Below, in pieces: positions 18,409 through 28,493 of a stretch of DNA of 64,000 nt (position 1 is its first letter; every line of letters begins with the position of its first letter). This stretch comes from Clostridium tunisiense TJ (GTDB taxonomy: Bacteria; Bacillota; Clostridia; Clostridiales; Clostridiaceae). Below the pieces are notes generated by a model that saw only the letters and a program-made list of their open reading frames with translations, ran no database searches and had not been told where the DNA came from. The translations under genes and the position numbers were made by a program. The stretch is taken from the NCBI RefSeq assembly GCF_000300195.1, contig NZ_AMQH01000012.1:124001-188000 (forward strand), in the 5' to 3' direction.

Positions 18409-19218
18409 GTGAAAAAGAATGAATTTTTAACCATTATAGGGTTTATTGCAGCCGTTGTTCTTATGATATATGGAATGAATAGTAAGGCTGGTTACCTTAT
18501 TTTCTGGGATCCTCTATCTATTTATATCACAGTAGGGGGAGCGGTAGGAACACTACTTATGGCTTATCCTATGAGTGAATTTAAGAGACTTGGAAAAGTA
18601 ATTGTACAAGTTATGAAGGAACAGGAATTATCTAAGCTTGAAACTATTACTTTATTTACAACCTTATCTAGAAAAGCAAGAAGAGAAGGATTACTTTCCC
18701 TAGAGGATGACATATCTCAAATTGGAAATGATTTTATTAAGAAAGCTATGAGTATGGTAGTTGATGGTATTGAACCAGAGGCAATAAGAGAAATTATGAC
18801 TCTTGAAATAGATGAGATGGAAAAGCGTCATTCTGATGCATCTTCAGTTTTTAAAACTTTAGGGGCATATGCACCTGCAATGGGGATGCTTGGAACTCTT
18901 ATTGGACTTATACAAATGCTTGCAGACTTATCAGATGCTTCTAACTTAGCAAAAGGAATGGGAAAAGCGCTTATTACAACTTTTTACGGTTCCGTTGTTG
19001 CGAATATGATTGCAATGCCAATTGCAGCAAAACTTGACTATAGAAGTGCTCAAGAAATTGGCACAAGACAAATGATTATAGAAGGTGTGCTTGCTATTCA
19101 ATCAGGCGTTAATCCGAGAATTATCGAAGATAAGTTAGTAGCATATTTATCACCAGATGAAAGAAAGAAATATTATACTGTAGCTGCTAGTGGTGAAGGA
19201 GTGGCTGAGAATGGCTAA
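18409..19218 (+). CDS. motA: Flagellar stator protein MotA
   Basis: The 269-residue protein has four membrane segments and the MotA/ExbB-type core (TLGAYAPAMGMLGTLIGLIQML and KALITTFYGSVVANMIAMPIA). It starts with GTG after AGGAGG. Its cytoplasmic loop contacts FliG. The stop overlaps the motB start by eight bases, a common coupling of stator genes. The ion (proton or sodium) cannot be decided from the sequence alone. Confidence 0.96.
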   Translation: MKKNEFLTIIGFIAAVVLMIYGMNSKAGYLIFWDPLSIYITVGGAVGTLLMAYPMSEFKRLGKVIVQVMKEQELSKLETITLFTTLSRKARREGLLSLEDDISQIGNDFIKKAMSMVVDGIEPEAIREIMTLEIDEMEKRHSDASSVFKTLGAYAPAMGMLGTLIGLIQMLADLSDASNLAKGMGKALITTFYGSVVANMIAMPIAAKLDYRSAQEIGTRQMIIEGVLAIQSGVNPRIIEDKLVAYLSPDERKKYYTVAASGEGVAENG

Positions 19219-19927
19219 GAAAGAAATTAAAACCGATGGGTGGCTTGCCACCTATGCGGATACGGTAACTTTACTTTTAACCTTCTTCGTACTGTTGTAC
19301 TCCTTTTCTACTGTAGATGCAGAAAAGTTTAGACAAATTTCAAATGGTTTTCAAAGTATGTTTAGTGGAAAGGCTGATGCATCAATATTAGAATTTAATA
19401 TTGCCAGTGGAGATGCACCGTTGGTAGGGACTCCAGATCCTACTGCAGAAGTACCTAATTTAGATCCAGATAAAACACTTTATGATGATATAACAGACTT
19501 TGTAAAGGAAAACAATCTGGAAGAGCAAGTAAATATATATCAAAACTCTAGAGGAATAAATATTGAGCTGAAAGAAGCTATACTTTTTGATACAGGTAAA
19601 GCAGTTTTAAGAAATGATAGCTTAGGTGTATTAGATAAAGTCAATGAGCTAATTAATAAAGTTAATACCAATGTTATTGTAGAGGGGCATACAGATAATG
19701 TTCCAATAAAAACCTCTCAATATCCAAGCAACTGGCACTTATCTTCTGCAAGAGCTATGAGCGTATTAGATTATTTTTTAGTTGCTAAAGGACAAAAAAA
19801 TCCTGAGAGATTTTCAGCTCAGGCTTATGGAGAGTATAGTCCGATTGCTCCTAATGATACTGCAGAGCATAAGGCAATGAATAGAAGAGTAAATATAATT
19901 ATTTTATCAAGTAAAAAAGTGTCGTAA
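19211..19927 (+). CDS. motB: Flagellar stator protein MotB
   Basis: ATG at 19211 is chosen because AAGGAG lies nine bases before it. The 238-residue protein has one N-terminal membrane segment with the essential ion-carrying Asp in WLATYADTVTLLLTFFVLLYSF and a C-terminal OmpA-like peptidoglycan-binding domain (VIVEGHTDNVPI, SSARAMSVLDYF, NRRVNIIIL). MotB anchors the stator to the cell wall. Overlap with motA supports co-translation. Confidence 0.96.
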   Translation: MAKKEIKTDGWLATYADTVTLLLTFFVLLYSFSTVDAEKFRQISNGFQSMFSGKADASILEFNIASGDAPLVGTPDPTAEVPNLDPDKTLYDDITDFVKENNLEEQVNIYQNSRGINIELKEAILFDTGKAVLRNDSLGVLDKVNELINKVNTNVIVEGHTDNVPIKTSQYPSNWHLSSARAMSVLDYFLVAKGQKNPERFSAQAYGEYSPIAPNDTAEHKAMNRRVNIIILSSKKVS

Positions 19928-19940
19928 AAGGAGTATTAAT

Positions 19941-20438
19941 ATGGCTGCGGAAAATAAAGCAAAAAAAGAAAAAAAAGAAAAAAAAGGTTCTAAGGTTATC
20001 TTAATAATAGTTGGAGTAGTGCTTGGGCTTGTGTTAATTGGCGGAGTTGCTTTTGGGGCGTATTACTTTGCAGCTAAAAATATTACACCAGTTGCTAATG
20101 CAGGAACTGGCGTAGTTCAAGAAGGAAAAGGTGGAGAAATAGTCACCTTTGAGCTAGATGAGTTTTTAGTTAATCTTGCTGATGAAGGAAAGTCACGTTA
20201 TCTTAAGGCTAAGATTTTTATCGGATATATTAGCAATGAGGAGTTAGCTGCAGAGCTTACTACGAAAAAACCAATTATTAGAGATACTGTAAATAACGTC
20301 TTAAGAACGAAAAAGACTACAGAGCTTTCAGCACAAGGAGAAGAGGCAATTAAAAAGGAGCTAGCAGATAAGATAAATGATTTGCTTACTAAGGGAAAGA
20401 TATCAAATGTTTACTTCTCAGAAATTTTAATTCAATAG
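19941..20438 (+). CDS. fliL: Flagellar basal body-associated protein FliL
   Basis: A 165-residue protein with a Lys-rich cytoplasmic start, one membrane segment at about residues 20-45 and a periplasmic-side FliL domain ([27 protein letters not shown], then [16 protein letters not shown]). FliL surrounds the stator plug region and stabilises the active motor. Position right after motB fits. Confidence 0.94.
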   Translation: MAAENKAKKEKKEKKGSKVILIIVGVVLGLVLIGGVAFGAYYFAAKNITPVANAGTGVVQEGKGGEIVTFELDEFLVNLADEGKSRYLKAKIFIGYISNEELAAELTTKKPIIRDTVNNVLRTKKTTELSAQGEEAIKKELADKINDLLTKGKISNVYFSEILIQ

Positions 20439-20446
20439 GTGAAAAT

Positions 20447-20836
20447 ATGGATGGACAATTTTGGATTACCCTATTAAAAATTTTAGTGTTTTTTCCATTT
20501 ATAATAGCCTTAATTTTAATCTTAGGAAAAGTAGGTAGCAAGTTTAATTTAGGAACTAATACTAAATATATGAAGGTCTTAGAGAGGCTACCTCTTTCTA
20601 AGGATAACTCACTGGTAATTGTAAAAATTGGTGAAAAGGCTTATTTAATGAGTAGTTCTTCAGGAAAAGCAGAAATTTTAAGAGAGCTAGAAACTTCGGA
20701 ACTTGAAAAAGTAAGTGAAATTAATGCTTTAAACTTGCAACAAATTAACAATACCATAGAAGGAATTAAAGTAGACTTTTTAAAACCATCAAAGATAATT
20801 AGCAAATTTAATTTTAAAAAGTCTACTGATGATTAA
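20447..20836 (+). CDS. fliO: Flagellar export protein FliO (FliO/FliZ family)
   Basis: A 129-residue protein with one N-terminal membrane segment ([23 protein letters not shown]) and a small cytoplasmic domain with the FliO pattern [37 protein letters not shown]. FliO assists assembly of the FliP ring. It precedes fliP by 28 bases. Bacillus calls this gene fliZ. Confidence 0.9.
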   Translation: MDGQFWITLLKILVFFPFIIALILILGKVGSKFNLGTNTKYMKVLERLPLSKDNSLVIVKIGEKAYLMSSSSGKAEILRELETSELEKVSEINALNLQQINNTIEGIKVDFLKPSKIISKFNFKKSTDD

Positions 20837-20864
20837 ATTACTAAGGACTAAAGGAAAGTGATTT

Positions 20865-21674
20865 ATGAAAAAAATAAATTTTAAACCCATTATAATTTTA
20901 GGAATTTTAATAGCAGTAATTCTATTTAGAGAGCAGGTAGTTTATGCAACTAATAATACTATTCCAATTCCCAATGTAGATATATCCTTCAATGAACCGT
21001 CTACACCAGTTGAGTATGTTGACAATATTAAGCTACTTTTAATATTAACTGTTCTCACAATATTACCTTCAATATTAATTATGACAACTGGCTTCGTAAG
21101 AATAGTTACGGTTCTATCTTTTTTAAAAAATGCTATTGGGGTTCAGCAATCTATTCCAAGGCAAGTTACAGTGGGACTAGCTCTCTTTCTAACTTTCTTT
21201 GTGATGGCACCAACCTTTAATACTATTAATACAGAAGCAGTGACACCCTATTTAAACGGGGAAATCACAACAGAAGTAGCTATGGATAAGGGAGTTAAGC
21301 CTTTAAAGGATTTTATGTTAAAGCAAACAAGAGTTAAAGATTTGAAGTTATTTTTAGAAGCAGGAAATTTAGAGGATTCGGTAAAAATGGAAGAGGGTGA
21401 AGGTGGAATTCAGAACCCTAATTATGATGAAGTACCAGTTCATGCTATACTACCAGCTTTTGTTATCAGTGAATTAAGAACTGCTTTTGAAATTGGATTT
21501 TTATTGTTTATACCCTTTTTAGTAATTGATATTGTAGCTTCTAGTGTGTTGATGTCTATGGGTATGTTTATGTTACCTCCAGCTATGATTTCATTACCTT
21601 TTAAATTACTTTTATTCATATTGGTGGATGGATGGAATTTAATTAGTCAATCTTTAATTTTAAGCTTTAAATGA
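20865..21674 (+). CDS. fliP: Flagellar export gate protein FliP
   Basis: The 269-residue protein starts with a cleavable signal peptide (hydrophobic stretch about residues 7-22, then VVYATNN). It has the FliP signatures SFLKNAIGVQQSIPRQVTVGLALFLTFFVM and FEIGFLLFIPFLVIDIVASSVLMSMGMFMLPP. FliP forms the pentameric core of the export channel with FliQ and FliR, both encoded directly downstream. Confidence 0.97.
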   Translation: MKKINFKPIIILGILIAVILFREQVVYATNNTIPIPNVDISFNEPSTPVEYVDNIKLLLILTVLTILPSILIMTTGFVRIVTVLSFLKNAIGVQQSIPRQVTVGLALFLTFFVMAPTFNTINTEAVTPYLNGEITTEVAMDKGVKPLKDFMLKQTRVKDLKLFLEAGNLEDSVKMEEGEGGIQNPNYDEVPVHAILPAFVISELRTAFEIGFLLFIPFLVIDIVASSVLMSMGMFMLPPAMISLPFKLLLFILVDGWNLISQSLILSFK

Positions 21675-21686
21675 TGAGGTGAGTAT

Positions 21687-21956
21687 ATGTCGGATACAAT
21701 GGTTGTTGCACTGTTAAAGGATATGATTAAGGTAGCGCTTATGGTTTCAGGACCAATTTTAATAACGGCTACTGTAGTAGGACTTTTAATTAGTATTTTT
21801 CAAGCTACCACTCAAATACAGGAGCAAACCTTAACCTTTGTTCCAAAAATTCTTGCGGTGGCAGTGGTTGGGCTTCTTACAGCTAGCTGGATGGGGAATC
21901 AGCTAATCAGCTTTACTAAGCAAATCTTTTCCATAATTTCTAATATAGGAGCTTAG
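21687..21956 (+). CDS. fliQ: Flagellar export gate protein FliQ
   Basis: An 89-residue protein with two membrane segments and the family motif SIFQATTQIQEQTLTFVPKI. Four FliQ copies wrap the FliP5-FliR1 core. ATG follows GAGGTGAG. The next gene starts 12 bases after the stop. Confidence 0.96.
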   Translation: MSDTMVVALLKDMIKVALMVSGPILITATVVGLLISIFQATTQIQEQTLTFVPKILAVAVVGLLTASWMGNQLISFTKQIFSIISNIGA

Positions 21957-21968
21957 GTGGGATAAATT

Positions 21969-23804
21969 TTGATAGACTTTGCATTATTTATAGTATTTTT
22001 CATGGTATTTATAAGAATTAGTTCTTTAATATTATCTGTGCAAGCCTTTTTTCCCAGTGATACTCCAGCTCTTTTAAAGATTGGATTGTCCATGGTAGTT
22101 TCCATGATAATTTCCCCCCTTTTGGATTCAAGTGCAGTTATTAGTATAAATAGTTTAATGGGGTTAATCCCCCTTGTATTTAAAGAAATAATTGTAGGGT
22201 TATCCATGGGATTTATAATTAATCTTGTCTTTTCTATAGCTCAAATGGCAGGTCAGATGATGGACTTTTCTATTGGATTTTCTATGATGACTTTATTTGA
22301 TCCAATTGCTAGCGAGAATCTTTCGGTGATGGGAAGAGTTTTATATTGGCTTTCGCTTATGGTTTTTATGCTAGTAGATGGACACTTAATTGTTGTAAAG
22401 GCACTTATAGATAGTTTTAAAGTTGTTGCGTTAGGAGGCTTTACCTTCTTGCCACAGCATTCTACTTATATGATTCATATCATATTTGAATTCTTTGTTA
22501 TTGGTTTTAAAATAGCAATACCTATTATATTAATACTATTAATTACAGAAATAGTCCTGGGTCTAGTTTCCAGGATAATGCCTCAGCTCAATGCTATGAT
22601 TTTAGGTATGCCCATTAAGCTTCTAGTTGGTCTTTCAGCCTTTGGTGTGTTAATACCAATGATTATGAAAGTTATAGTAACTAATTTTGGAAGGCTAGAT
22701 GACATTTTCACTGAATATTTTAATATTTTACCCTTCCTTGTAATGTTTGTAGCCAGCGATAGTGGTGAAAAAACTGAGGAAGCAACACCTAAAAAGAAAA
22801 AGGATGCAAAAGATAAAGGACAAGTTGTTAAAAGCAAGGAGTTAACTTCCGCCATAGTCCTAGTTTCTATTACTATAACAATTTTAGTAGTTAGTAACTT
22901 TGTAGTGGATAAGCTAAAGGAAACTCTAATACTTTATTTGCAGTACTATCCTAATTTCGTACTAAATAACCAAAGCTTTAAGGGTATTTTGATAAATTCT
23001 TTTATAAGAATTATGATGGTTTTTTTACCAATTGCACTTCCAATAATGATAATTGGTGTAGTTGCCAATGTTGCTCAAACTGGAAAGGTACTTACAACGG
23101 AGCCTTTAAAGCCTAAACTAGAAAAATTAAATCCTATTAGCGGATTCAAAAGAATGTTTTCTATGAAGGCCCTTGTAGATTTGATTAAAAACTTGATTAT
23201 AGTTTCAATTGTTGGGTATGTTGGATATAGTTTTGTGAAGGACCATTATTATTCAATAATAAATTATAGCAGTTTTAAAGTAGATGCGATTATTATAGAG
23301 GTTTCTAGCCTCATTATTAATATTTTTTCTAAAGTTTCAATGGTTTTAATAGCTATAGGAATTATAGATTATGTGTATCAAAGATTTCAATTTAATAAAG
23401 ATTTAAAAATGACTAAGCAAGAAGTTAAGGAAGAATTTAAACAACAAGAGGGAGACCCTCAAATTAAATCAAAAATTAGACAAAAACAAAGGGATATGGC
23501 AATGAAGAGAATGATGCAAGCAGTACCTGATGCCACAGTGGTTATTACAAACCCTACTCATATTGCAATAGCAGTAAAGTATGACGAGAAAAGTGGTAAG
23601 GCACCAATAGTTGTAGCAAAGGGTAGTGATAATATTGCAATTAAAATTAAAGAAATTGCCATGGAAAACAAAGTTCCAATCATTGAAAACAAACCTCTTG
23701 CAAGATTAATGTTTAGTAAGGTAGAACTAGATGAAGAAGTACCCTACGACATGTATCAAGCAGTAGCGGAAATTCTTGTGTTAGTGATGAACCTAAAGAA
23801 ATAA
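21969..23804 (+). CDS. fliR/flhB: FliR-FlhB fusion protein of the flagellar export gate
   Basis: One 611-residue frame joins FliR (about residues 1-260, several membrane segments, motif GFSMMTLFDP) to FlhB (from about residue 262, starting GEKTEEATPKKKKDAKDKGQVVKS). No stop or frameshift separates them. The FlhB autocleavage motif NPTH is intact at residues 528-531, so substrate switching by self-cleavage should work. Natural FliR-FlhB fusions are known in clostridia and an engineered one works in Salmonella. The TTG start follows AGGTGGG at seven bases. It follows fliQ and precedes flhA. Confidence 0.96.
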   Translation: MIDFALFIVFFMVFIRISSLILSVQAFFPSDTPALLKIGLSMVVSMIISPLLDSSAVISINSLMGLIPLVFKEIIVGLSMGFIINLVFSIAQMAGQMMDFSIGFSMMTLFDPIASENLSVMGRVLYWLSLMVFMLVDGHLIVVKALIDSFKVVALGGFTFLPQHSTYMIHIIFEFFVIGFKIAIPIILILLITEIVLGLVSRIMPQLNAMILGMPIKLLVGLSAFGVLIPMIMKVIVTNFGRLDDIFTEYFNILPFLVMFVASDSGEKTEEATPKKKKDAKDKGQVVKSKELTSAIVLVSITITILVVSNFVVDKLKETLILYLQYYPNFVLNNQSFKGILINSFIRIMMVFLPIALPIMIIGVVANVAQTGKVLTTEPLKPKLEKLNPISGFKRMFSMKALVDLIKNLIIVSIVGYVGYSFVKDHYYSIINYSSFKVDAIIIEVSSLIINIFSKVSMVLIAIGIIDYVYQRFQFNKDLKMTKQEVKEEFKQQEGDPQIKSKIRQKQRDMAMKRMMQAVPDATVVITNPTHIAIAVKYDEKSGKAPIVVAKGSDNIAIKIKEIAMENKVPIIENKPLARLMFSKVELDEEVPYDMYQAVAEILVLVMNLKK

Positions 23805-23813
23805 TGAAAAAGG

Positions 23814-25886
23814 ATGATGGACTTGGCAGAACATAAAACTTTTAACATAAAAAATAATTTAGATATCTTGGTTGCATTTGCTGTAATTCTTATTATATTA
23901 ATGATTATTATTCCATTACCACCTTGGATGTTAGATATTTTCTTTGCAGTAAATATATCCATATCAGTGGTAATACTACTTATTTCCATGTTTACCACTC
24001 ATGTATTGCAGTTATCAGTGTTTCCAACCTTATTACTTGTTACAACTCTATTTAGATTAGCACTAAATGTGTCTTCTACAAGACTTATTTTATCAGAAGC
24101 TAATGCTGGAAAAATTGTACAGGCCTTTGGAGAGTTTGTTATTGGAGGGAACTATGCTGTTGGTATTGTAATCTTCCTAATTATTATAATTATTCAGTTC
24201 ATTGTTATAACCAACGGAGCTGGAAGGGTTTCAGAAGTTACGGCAAGATTTACTTTAGATGCAATGCCAGGTAAACAAATGAGTATTGATGCAGACTTAA
24301 ATGCAGGAATGATAACCGAAGAACAGGCGAGAGAAAGAAGAAAAAATCTTCAAAGTGAAGCAGATTTCTATGGAGCTATGGATGGAGCTTCAAAGTTTGT
24401 AAAGGGAGATGCTATTGCAGGTATTATAATTACTATTATTAATATTTTGGGTGGCATAATTATTGGGATTTTAATGAATGGCATGGATGCAGCTCAGGCA
24501 GCAGCTACATATACTCAACTTACTATTGGAGATGGACTTGTAGGGCAGATACCAGCCCTGTTAATTTCTACAGCTTCTGGTATACTAGTTACTCGTTCAG
24601 GCAGTGATGAGAATTTAGGAACTCAACTTACTTCTCAGCTTACAGCTTTCCCGGTAGTTATTGCTATTGCTTCTTTTGTATTATTTATCTTTGCATTAAT
24701 TCCAGGAATGCCAACTTTTATATTTTTAATGCTTTCTGGAGCTACAGGCTATAGTGCCTACTTGCTGTTTAAAGAAGAAAAAGCGAAGGTTGCTTCCACT
24801 TTAGAGCTTGAGGAAAAAGAAATTATTGAGACTGAAAGCAGAGAACCAGAGAATGTAATGAATTTAATTACAGTAGAGCCCCTTGAGATAGAGATAGGTT
24901 ATGGATTAATTCCTTTAGCAGATGAATCAACTGGTGGAGACTTACTTCAAAGAATTTCCTCTGTTAGGCGTCAATGTGCTATTGAGATGGGAATTGTTGT
25001 TCAGCCTATTAGAATAAGAGATAATCTTCAGTTAAAAACTAATGAATATGTGATTAAAATTAGGGGAACAGTTATAGCAAGGTCAGAACTTATGCCAAAT
25101 ATGTTCCTGTGTATGGATCCAAGTAATGAGGAGATTTCAATGCCAGGAATTAAGACCTTAGAGCCAACCTTTGGCATTGAAGCCCTATGGATAAATAAGG
25201 ATCAAAGGGAAGAAGCTGAAATAAAAGGTTTAACTGTAGTTGACCCAACAACAGTTATGGTTACTCATTTAACAGAAACTATTAAAGCTCATAGCTATGA
25301 ACTTCTTGGAAGACAAGAAACTAAGCTTATTATTGATTCTGTGAAAGAAAAATATAATACAGTTGTTGAAGAACTTATTCCAGATTTAATGACAATTGGT
25401 GAAATTCAAAAGGTACTTCAGAATTTATTAAGAGAAAAAGTTTCAATTAAAGATATGGTAACAATTTTAGAGTGTCTTGCTGATAACTCTAGAAATACTA
25501 AGGATATTGAACTTCTTACAGAGTATGTAAGGTTTTCTCTTGGAAGAAATATATGTAATGAATTAGTAGATGAAAACAATGCTATTACAGTTTTAACCCT
25601 GTCACAAGAAATTGATAGTATTATTGGAAGTAACATTCAAAAATCTATGCAGGGGTCTTTCCCAGCAGTGAATCCAGAAGTTACAACTGAAATACTTAAT
25701 TCTATTAGGGATGGACTAAATAGAACTTATTTCCCAAATAATATACCAGTAATCTTGGTTTCACCAAGAATAAGACCAGCTTTTAGAAAGTTGATTGAAA
25801 TGGTATTTCCAAACGTTGCAGTGCTTTCACTTAATGAAATACCTAATGACATTGAGATAAGAACTGAAGGAGTTGTAGCAGTGTAA
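23814..25886 (+). CDS. flhA: Flagellar export gate protein FlhA
   Basis: A protein of about 690 residues with eight N-terminal membrane segments, the FHIPEP-family signature VTARFTLDAMPGKQMSIDADLNAG near residue 142 and a large cytoplasmic domain that binds chaperone-substrate complexes. The start is uncertain: ATG at 23814 and 23817 directly touch the AAAGG sequence, while TTG at 23823 is at a better spacing from it. The difference is three residues at most. The stop overlaps the flhF start by one base. Confidence 0.96.
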   Translation: MMDLAEHKTFNIKNNLDILVAFAVILIILMIIIPLPPWMLDIFFAVNISISVVILLISMFTTHVLQLSVFPTLLLVTTLFRLALNVSSTRLILSEANAGKIVQAFGEFVIGGNYAVGIVIFLIIIIIQFIVITNGAGRVSEVTARFTLDAMPGKQMSIDADLNAGMITEEQARERRKNLQSEADFYGAMDGASKFVKGDAIAGIIITIINILGGIIIGILMNGMDAAQAAATYTQLTIGDGLVGQIPALLISTASGILVTRSGSDENLGTQLTSQLTAFPVVIAIASFVLFIFALIPGMPTFIFLMLSGATGYSAYLLFKEEKAKVASTLELEEKEIIETESREPENVMNLITVEPLEIEIGYGLIPLADESTGGDLLQRISSVRRQCAIEMGIVVQPIRIRDNLQLKTNEYVIKIRGTVIARSELMPNMFLCMDPSNEEISMPGIKTLEPTFGIEALWINKDQREEAEIKGLTVVDPTTVMVTHLTETIKAHSYELLGRQETKLIIDSVKEKYNTVVEELIPDLMTIGEIQKVLQNLLREKVSIKDMVTILECLADNSRNTKDIELLTEYVRFSLGRNICNELVDENNAITVLTLSQEIDSIIGSNIQKSMQGSFPAVNPEVTTEILNSIRDGLNRTYFPNNIPVILVSPRIRPAFRKLIEMVFPNVAVLSLNEIPNDIEIRTEGVVAV

Positions 25887-26956
25887 TGATAATAAAACGT
25901 TATTTAGCCAGAAGTATGAAGGAAGCACTAAATAAAATAGGTGAGGAATTAGGAAAGGAAGCAGTAATTATCAGCCAAAGAAAGGTTAAAAGACCGGGAA
26001 TCAAAGGTTTATTTTCTTCAAAGGTTTTTGAAGTTACTGCTGCAATAGACTCAAAGGAATCACAACAAAGCCAAAAAAAAGAAGCGCCAATAAATACAGA
26101 TTTCAGCTCAGCTATACTGCTAAAAGAAGTGGAAGAAATGAAGTCTATGATGAATACCTTCATGGAAAATACTAGTAAAATGTCCCTAGGAGATATAAAT
26201 GAAAAAGGAGAAATTCTTAATTATCTTAAGGAATTAGATGTGGAAGATGAAATTATAGAGGGTATTTTAAGTAGACTCCCAAAGGATTCTGCCGAGGAGC
26301 AATGGAAAAATGAATTAATGGAAATAGTAAGTGATATGGTTACTGTACAAACGCCTAAAATGGAGGGGGTTATAGCATTAATAGGTCCCACAGGAGTAGG
26401 AAAGACAACTACCATTGCAAAACTAGCTGGTAGGCTTGCCCTTTTGGAAAAGAAGAAGGTCGGACTAATAACAGTGGATACTTATAGAATAGGAGCTGTA
26501 GAACAACTTAAAACTTATGCTGAGATAATGGGAATACCCTTTAAAGTTGTATTCTCCATGGGCGAAATGGAGGGTGCTGTAGAGAGTATGAAGGATTGTG
26601 ATGTGGTATTAATTGATACCACTGGAAGAAGCAGTAAAAACACTATGCAAATTTCTGAACTTAGAGCATTTATTGATAAAGCAAAGGCAACCAAGATTCA
26701 TTTAGTTATTAGTGCAACTACAAAAAATAGAGATATAAGAATTATAACAGAAGGCTATAAGGCTATAAATTATGATTATGTAATCATTACAAAGCTAGAT
26801 GAAACTTGTACTTATGGATCAATATTAAATATTTGTCATAAGGCGCAGGCACCAATTAGCTTCATAACAACTGGTCAAAATGTACCAGAAGATGTGAAAA
26901 CACCAACTGATAGTGAAGTTTTAAACTTAATATTAGGAGAGAAAAGCATATGTTAG
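25886..26956 (+). CDS. flhF: Flagellar placement GTPase FlhF
   Basis: The 356-residue protein has a basic N-terminal part (KRYLARSMKEALNKIGEELGKEAVIISQRKVKRPG) and an SRP-type GTPase domain with G1 GPTGVGKTTT at residues 167-176, then VDTYRIGAVEQLKTYAEIMGIP, DTTGRS and TKLDET. FlhF sets number and site of flagella, controlled by FlhG. Its ATG overlaps the flhA stop and its end overlaps flhG by seven bases. Confidence 0.96.
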   Translation: MIIKRYLARSMKEALNKIGEELGKEAVIISQRKVKRPGIKGLFSSKVFEVTAAIDSKESQQSQKKEAPINTDFSSAILLKEVEEMKSMMNTFMENTSKMSLGDINEKGEILNYLKELDVEDEIIEGILSRLPKDSAEEQWKNELMEIVSDMVTVQTPKMEGVIALIGPTGVGKTTTIAKLAGRLALLEKKKVGLITVDTYRIGAVEQLKTYAEIMGIPFKVVFSMGEMEGAVESMKDCDVVLIDTTGRSSKNTMQISELRAFIDKAKATKIHLVISATTKNRDIRIITEGYKAINYDYVIITKLDETCTYGSILNICHKAQAPISFITTGQNVPEDVKTPTDSEVLNLILGEKSIC

Positions 26957-27819
26957 ATCAAGCAGCTAAGCTAAGACAAATGGCAGAGGGTAATGCTATA
27001 AGAGAAGAAAAAGTTAATAGAGATACTAAGGTTTTTACCATCACTTCCGGAAAGGGAGGAGTTGGGAAAAGCAATATTGTAGTTAACTTAGGAATTACTC
27101 TTCAAAAGCTAGGAAAAAAAGTTATGATTTTTGATGCAGATTTAGGTATGGGAAATGATGATGTGCTGATTGGATGTGTACCTAAGTATAGTGTTTTTGA
27201 TACTATCTTTTCAGGTAAGGAAATCGAAGAAGTTCTTGTTGAGGGTCCCCATGGAATAAAATTACTTCCTGGTGGTTCAGGATTATCTAAAGTTGATGAT
27301 TTAACGGAAGTTCAAAGAAAGATATTTTTAAAAAAATTAGAGCATCTTGAGGGCTTTGACTATATACTGATTGATACTGGAGCAGGTATAAATAGAAGCG
27401 TTCTTGGATTTATTGCTTGTAGTGATGAATTATTAATAGTTACAACACCTGAGCCTACTGCTCTTACAGATGCTTATAGTTTATTAAAAGCAGTAAGCCA
27501 TTTTAAAATAAAAACCTCTGCAAAGGTTGTAGTAAATAGAGTGTTTGATGAGCGAGAAGGAAAAAATACTTTCTATAAATTCAATAACGCAGCACAGCGG
27601 TTTTTGAATATAAAGTTATTCCATCTTGGAAATGTCTCTGATGATAAAAGATTAACCCAAGCTGTTAGAATGCAAACACCTTTAGTTTTAGCTTACCCTA
27701 ATTCCGATGCAGCCAAGGATATCCAAAATCTTGCTAAGGAAATAGAGGGTATTAACTATAAAACCGATAGTGAAGGTATACAAGGACTATTTAAAAGAAT
27801 ATTTAAAGTTTTTTCTTAG
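26950..27819 (+). CDS. flhG: MinD-like ATPase FlhG (YlxH/FleN)
   Basis: The 289-residue protein has the deviant Walker A motif SGKGGVGKSN at about residues 36-45, DADLGMGNDDVLIG and DTGAGINRSVLGF, all typical of the MinD/ParA-type FlhG group. The N-terminal segment MLDQAAKLRQMAE holds the DQAxxLR motif that activates FlhF. A C-terminal basic amphipathic end (FKRIFKVFS) fits membrane binding. Overlap with flhF shows a paired function. Confidence 0.95.
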   Translation: MLDQAAKLRQMAEGNAIREEKVNRDTKVFTITSGKGGVGKSNIVVNLGITLQKLGKKVMIFDADLGMGNDDVLIGCVPKYSVFDTIFSGKEIEEVLVEGPHGIKLLPGGSGLSKVDDLTEVQRKIFLKKLEHLEGFDYILIDTGAGINRSVLGFIACSDELLIVTTPEPTALTDAYSLLKAVSHFKIKTSAKVVVNRVFDEREGKNTFYKFNNAAQRFLNIKLFHLGNVSDDKRLTQAVRMQTPLVLAYPNSDAAKDIQNLAKEIEGINYKTDSEGIQGLFKRIFKVFS

Positions 27820-27828
27820 GGGGACAAA

Positions 27829-28482
27829 ATGATTACAGTTTCTTATCAGATTAACAAAAAATTAGAAATATTATTTGAAGATGGAGCAATAGGAAAAAGT
27901 ATAATTCAAGAGATAGATGAAGATTACTTATATCTTGGCATTCCTATGAATGAGGGCATGTACTATCCCTTAAACCGTGGAGATCTAGTGGAAGGGTATT
28001 ATACTGATGATAAGGGAAATATTTATAAGTTTAAGTCAGAAGTTGTAGGGAGAAAACATGATAAAATCCCACTAATTATTATCAATATACCTACTGAGGT
28101 TCATAAGGTTCAAAGGAGAAGATATGTTAGAGTGGATTATGTTACAGAAATTAGTTATGCTTTGCTAAAAGATTATAGTGAAGAAACTAAAAAAAATATT
28201 CTTCAGGGAGAATTTATAAAAGGGTACTCATTGGATATTAGTGGTGGTGGCATGAGAGCTAAGATTTCATCAGAAGTTAAACTTGGAGATCACGTAATGG
28301 TATCTGTACCTATAGAAAGTTATGAATTTGTATCACTATGTAAGGTGACAAGGATTGAAAGAGACCAAGAGAGCAAACTATTTATTTGTGGGCTTGCTTT
28401 CAAAGACATGGACGGAAGAACTAGAGAGAAGATTATAGAGTTTATCTTTAAGGCCATGAGAAAAACCATTAGATCAAAATAG
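27829..28482 (+). CDS. PilZ-domain flagellar brake protein (YcgR/YpfA type)
   Basis: A 217-residue protein with an N-terminal YcgR-like domain and a C-terminal PilZ domain. The cyclic-di-GMP binding motifs are present: RRRYVRVDY (RxxxR) at about residue 97 and DISGGGMRA (D/NxSxxG) at about 138. In Bacillus the homologue YpfA/MotI slows the motor when cyclic-di-GMP is high by binding MotA. Placement inside the motility operon fits this role. Confidence 0.9.
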   Translation: MITVSYQINKKLEILFEDGAIGKSIIQEIDEDYLYLGIPMNEGMYYPLNRGDLVEGYYTDDKGNIYKFKSEVVGRKHDKIPLIIINIPTEVHKVQRRRYVRVDYVTEISYALLKDYSEETKKNILQGEFIKGYSLDISGGGMRAKISSEVKLGDHVMVSVPIESYEFVSLCKVTRIERDQESKLFICGLAFKDMDGRTREKIIEFIFKAMRKTIRSK

Positions 28483-28493
28483 GAGGAATTAAT

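Noticed and set aside
21953..22207. Minus-strand frame overlapping the start of fliR/flhB
   Set aside because: It is antisense to the conserved FliR membrane segments and has no support of its own.
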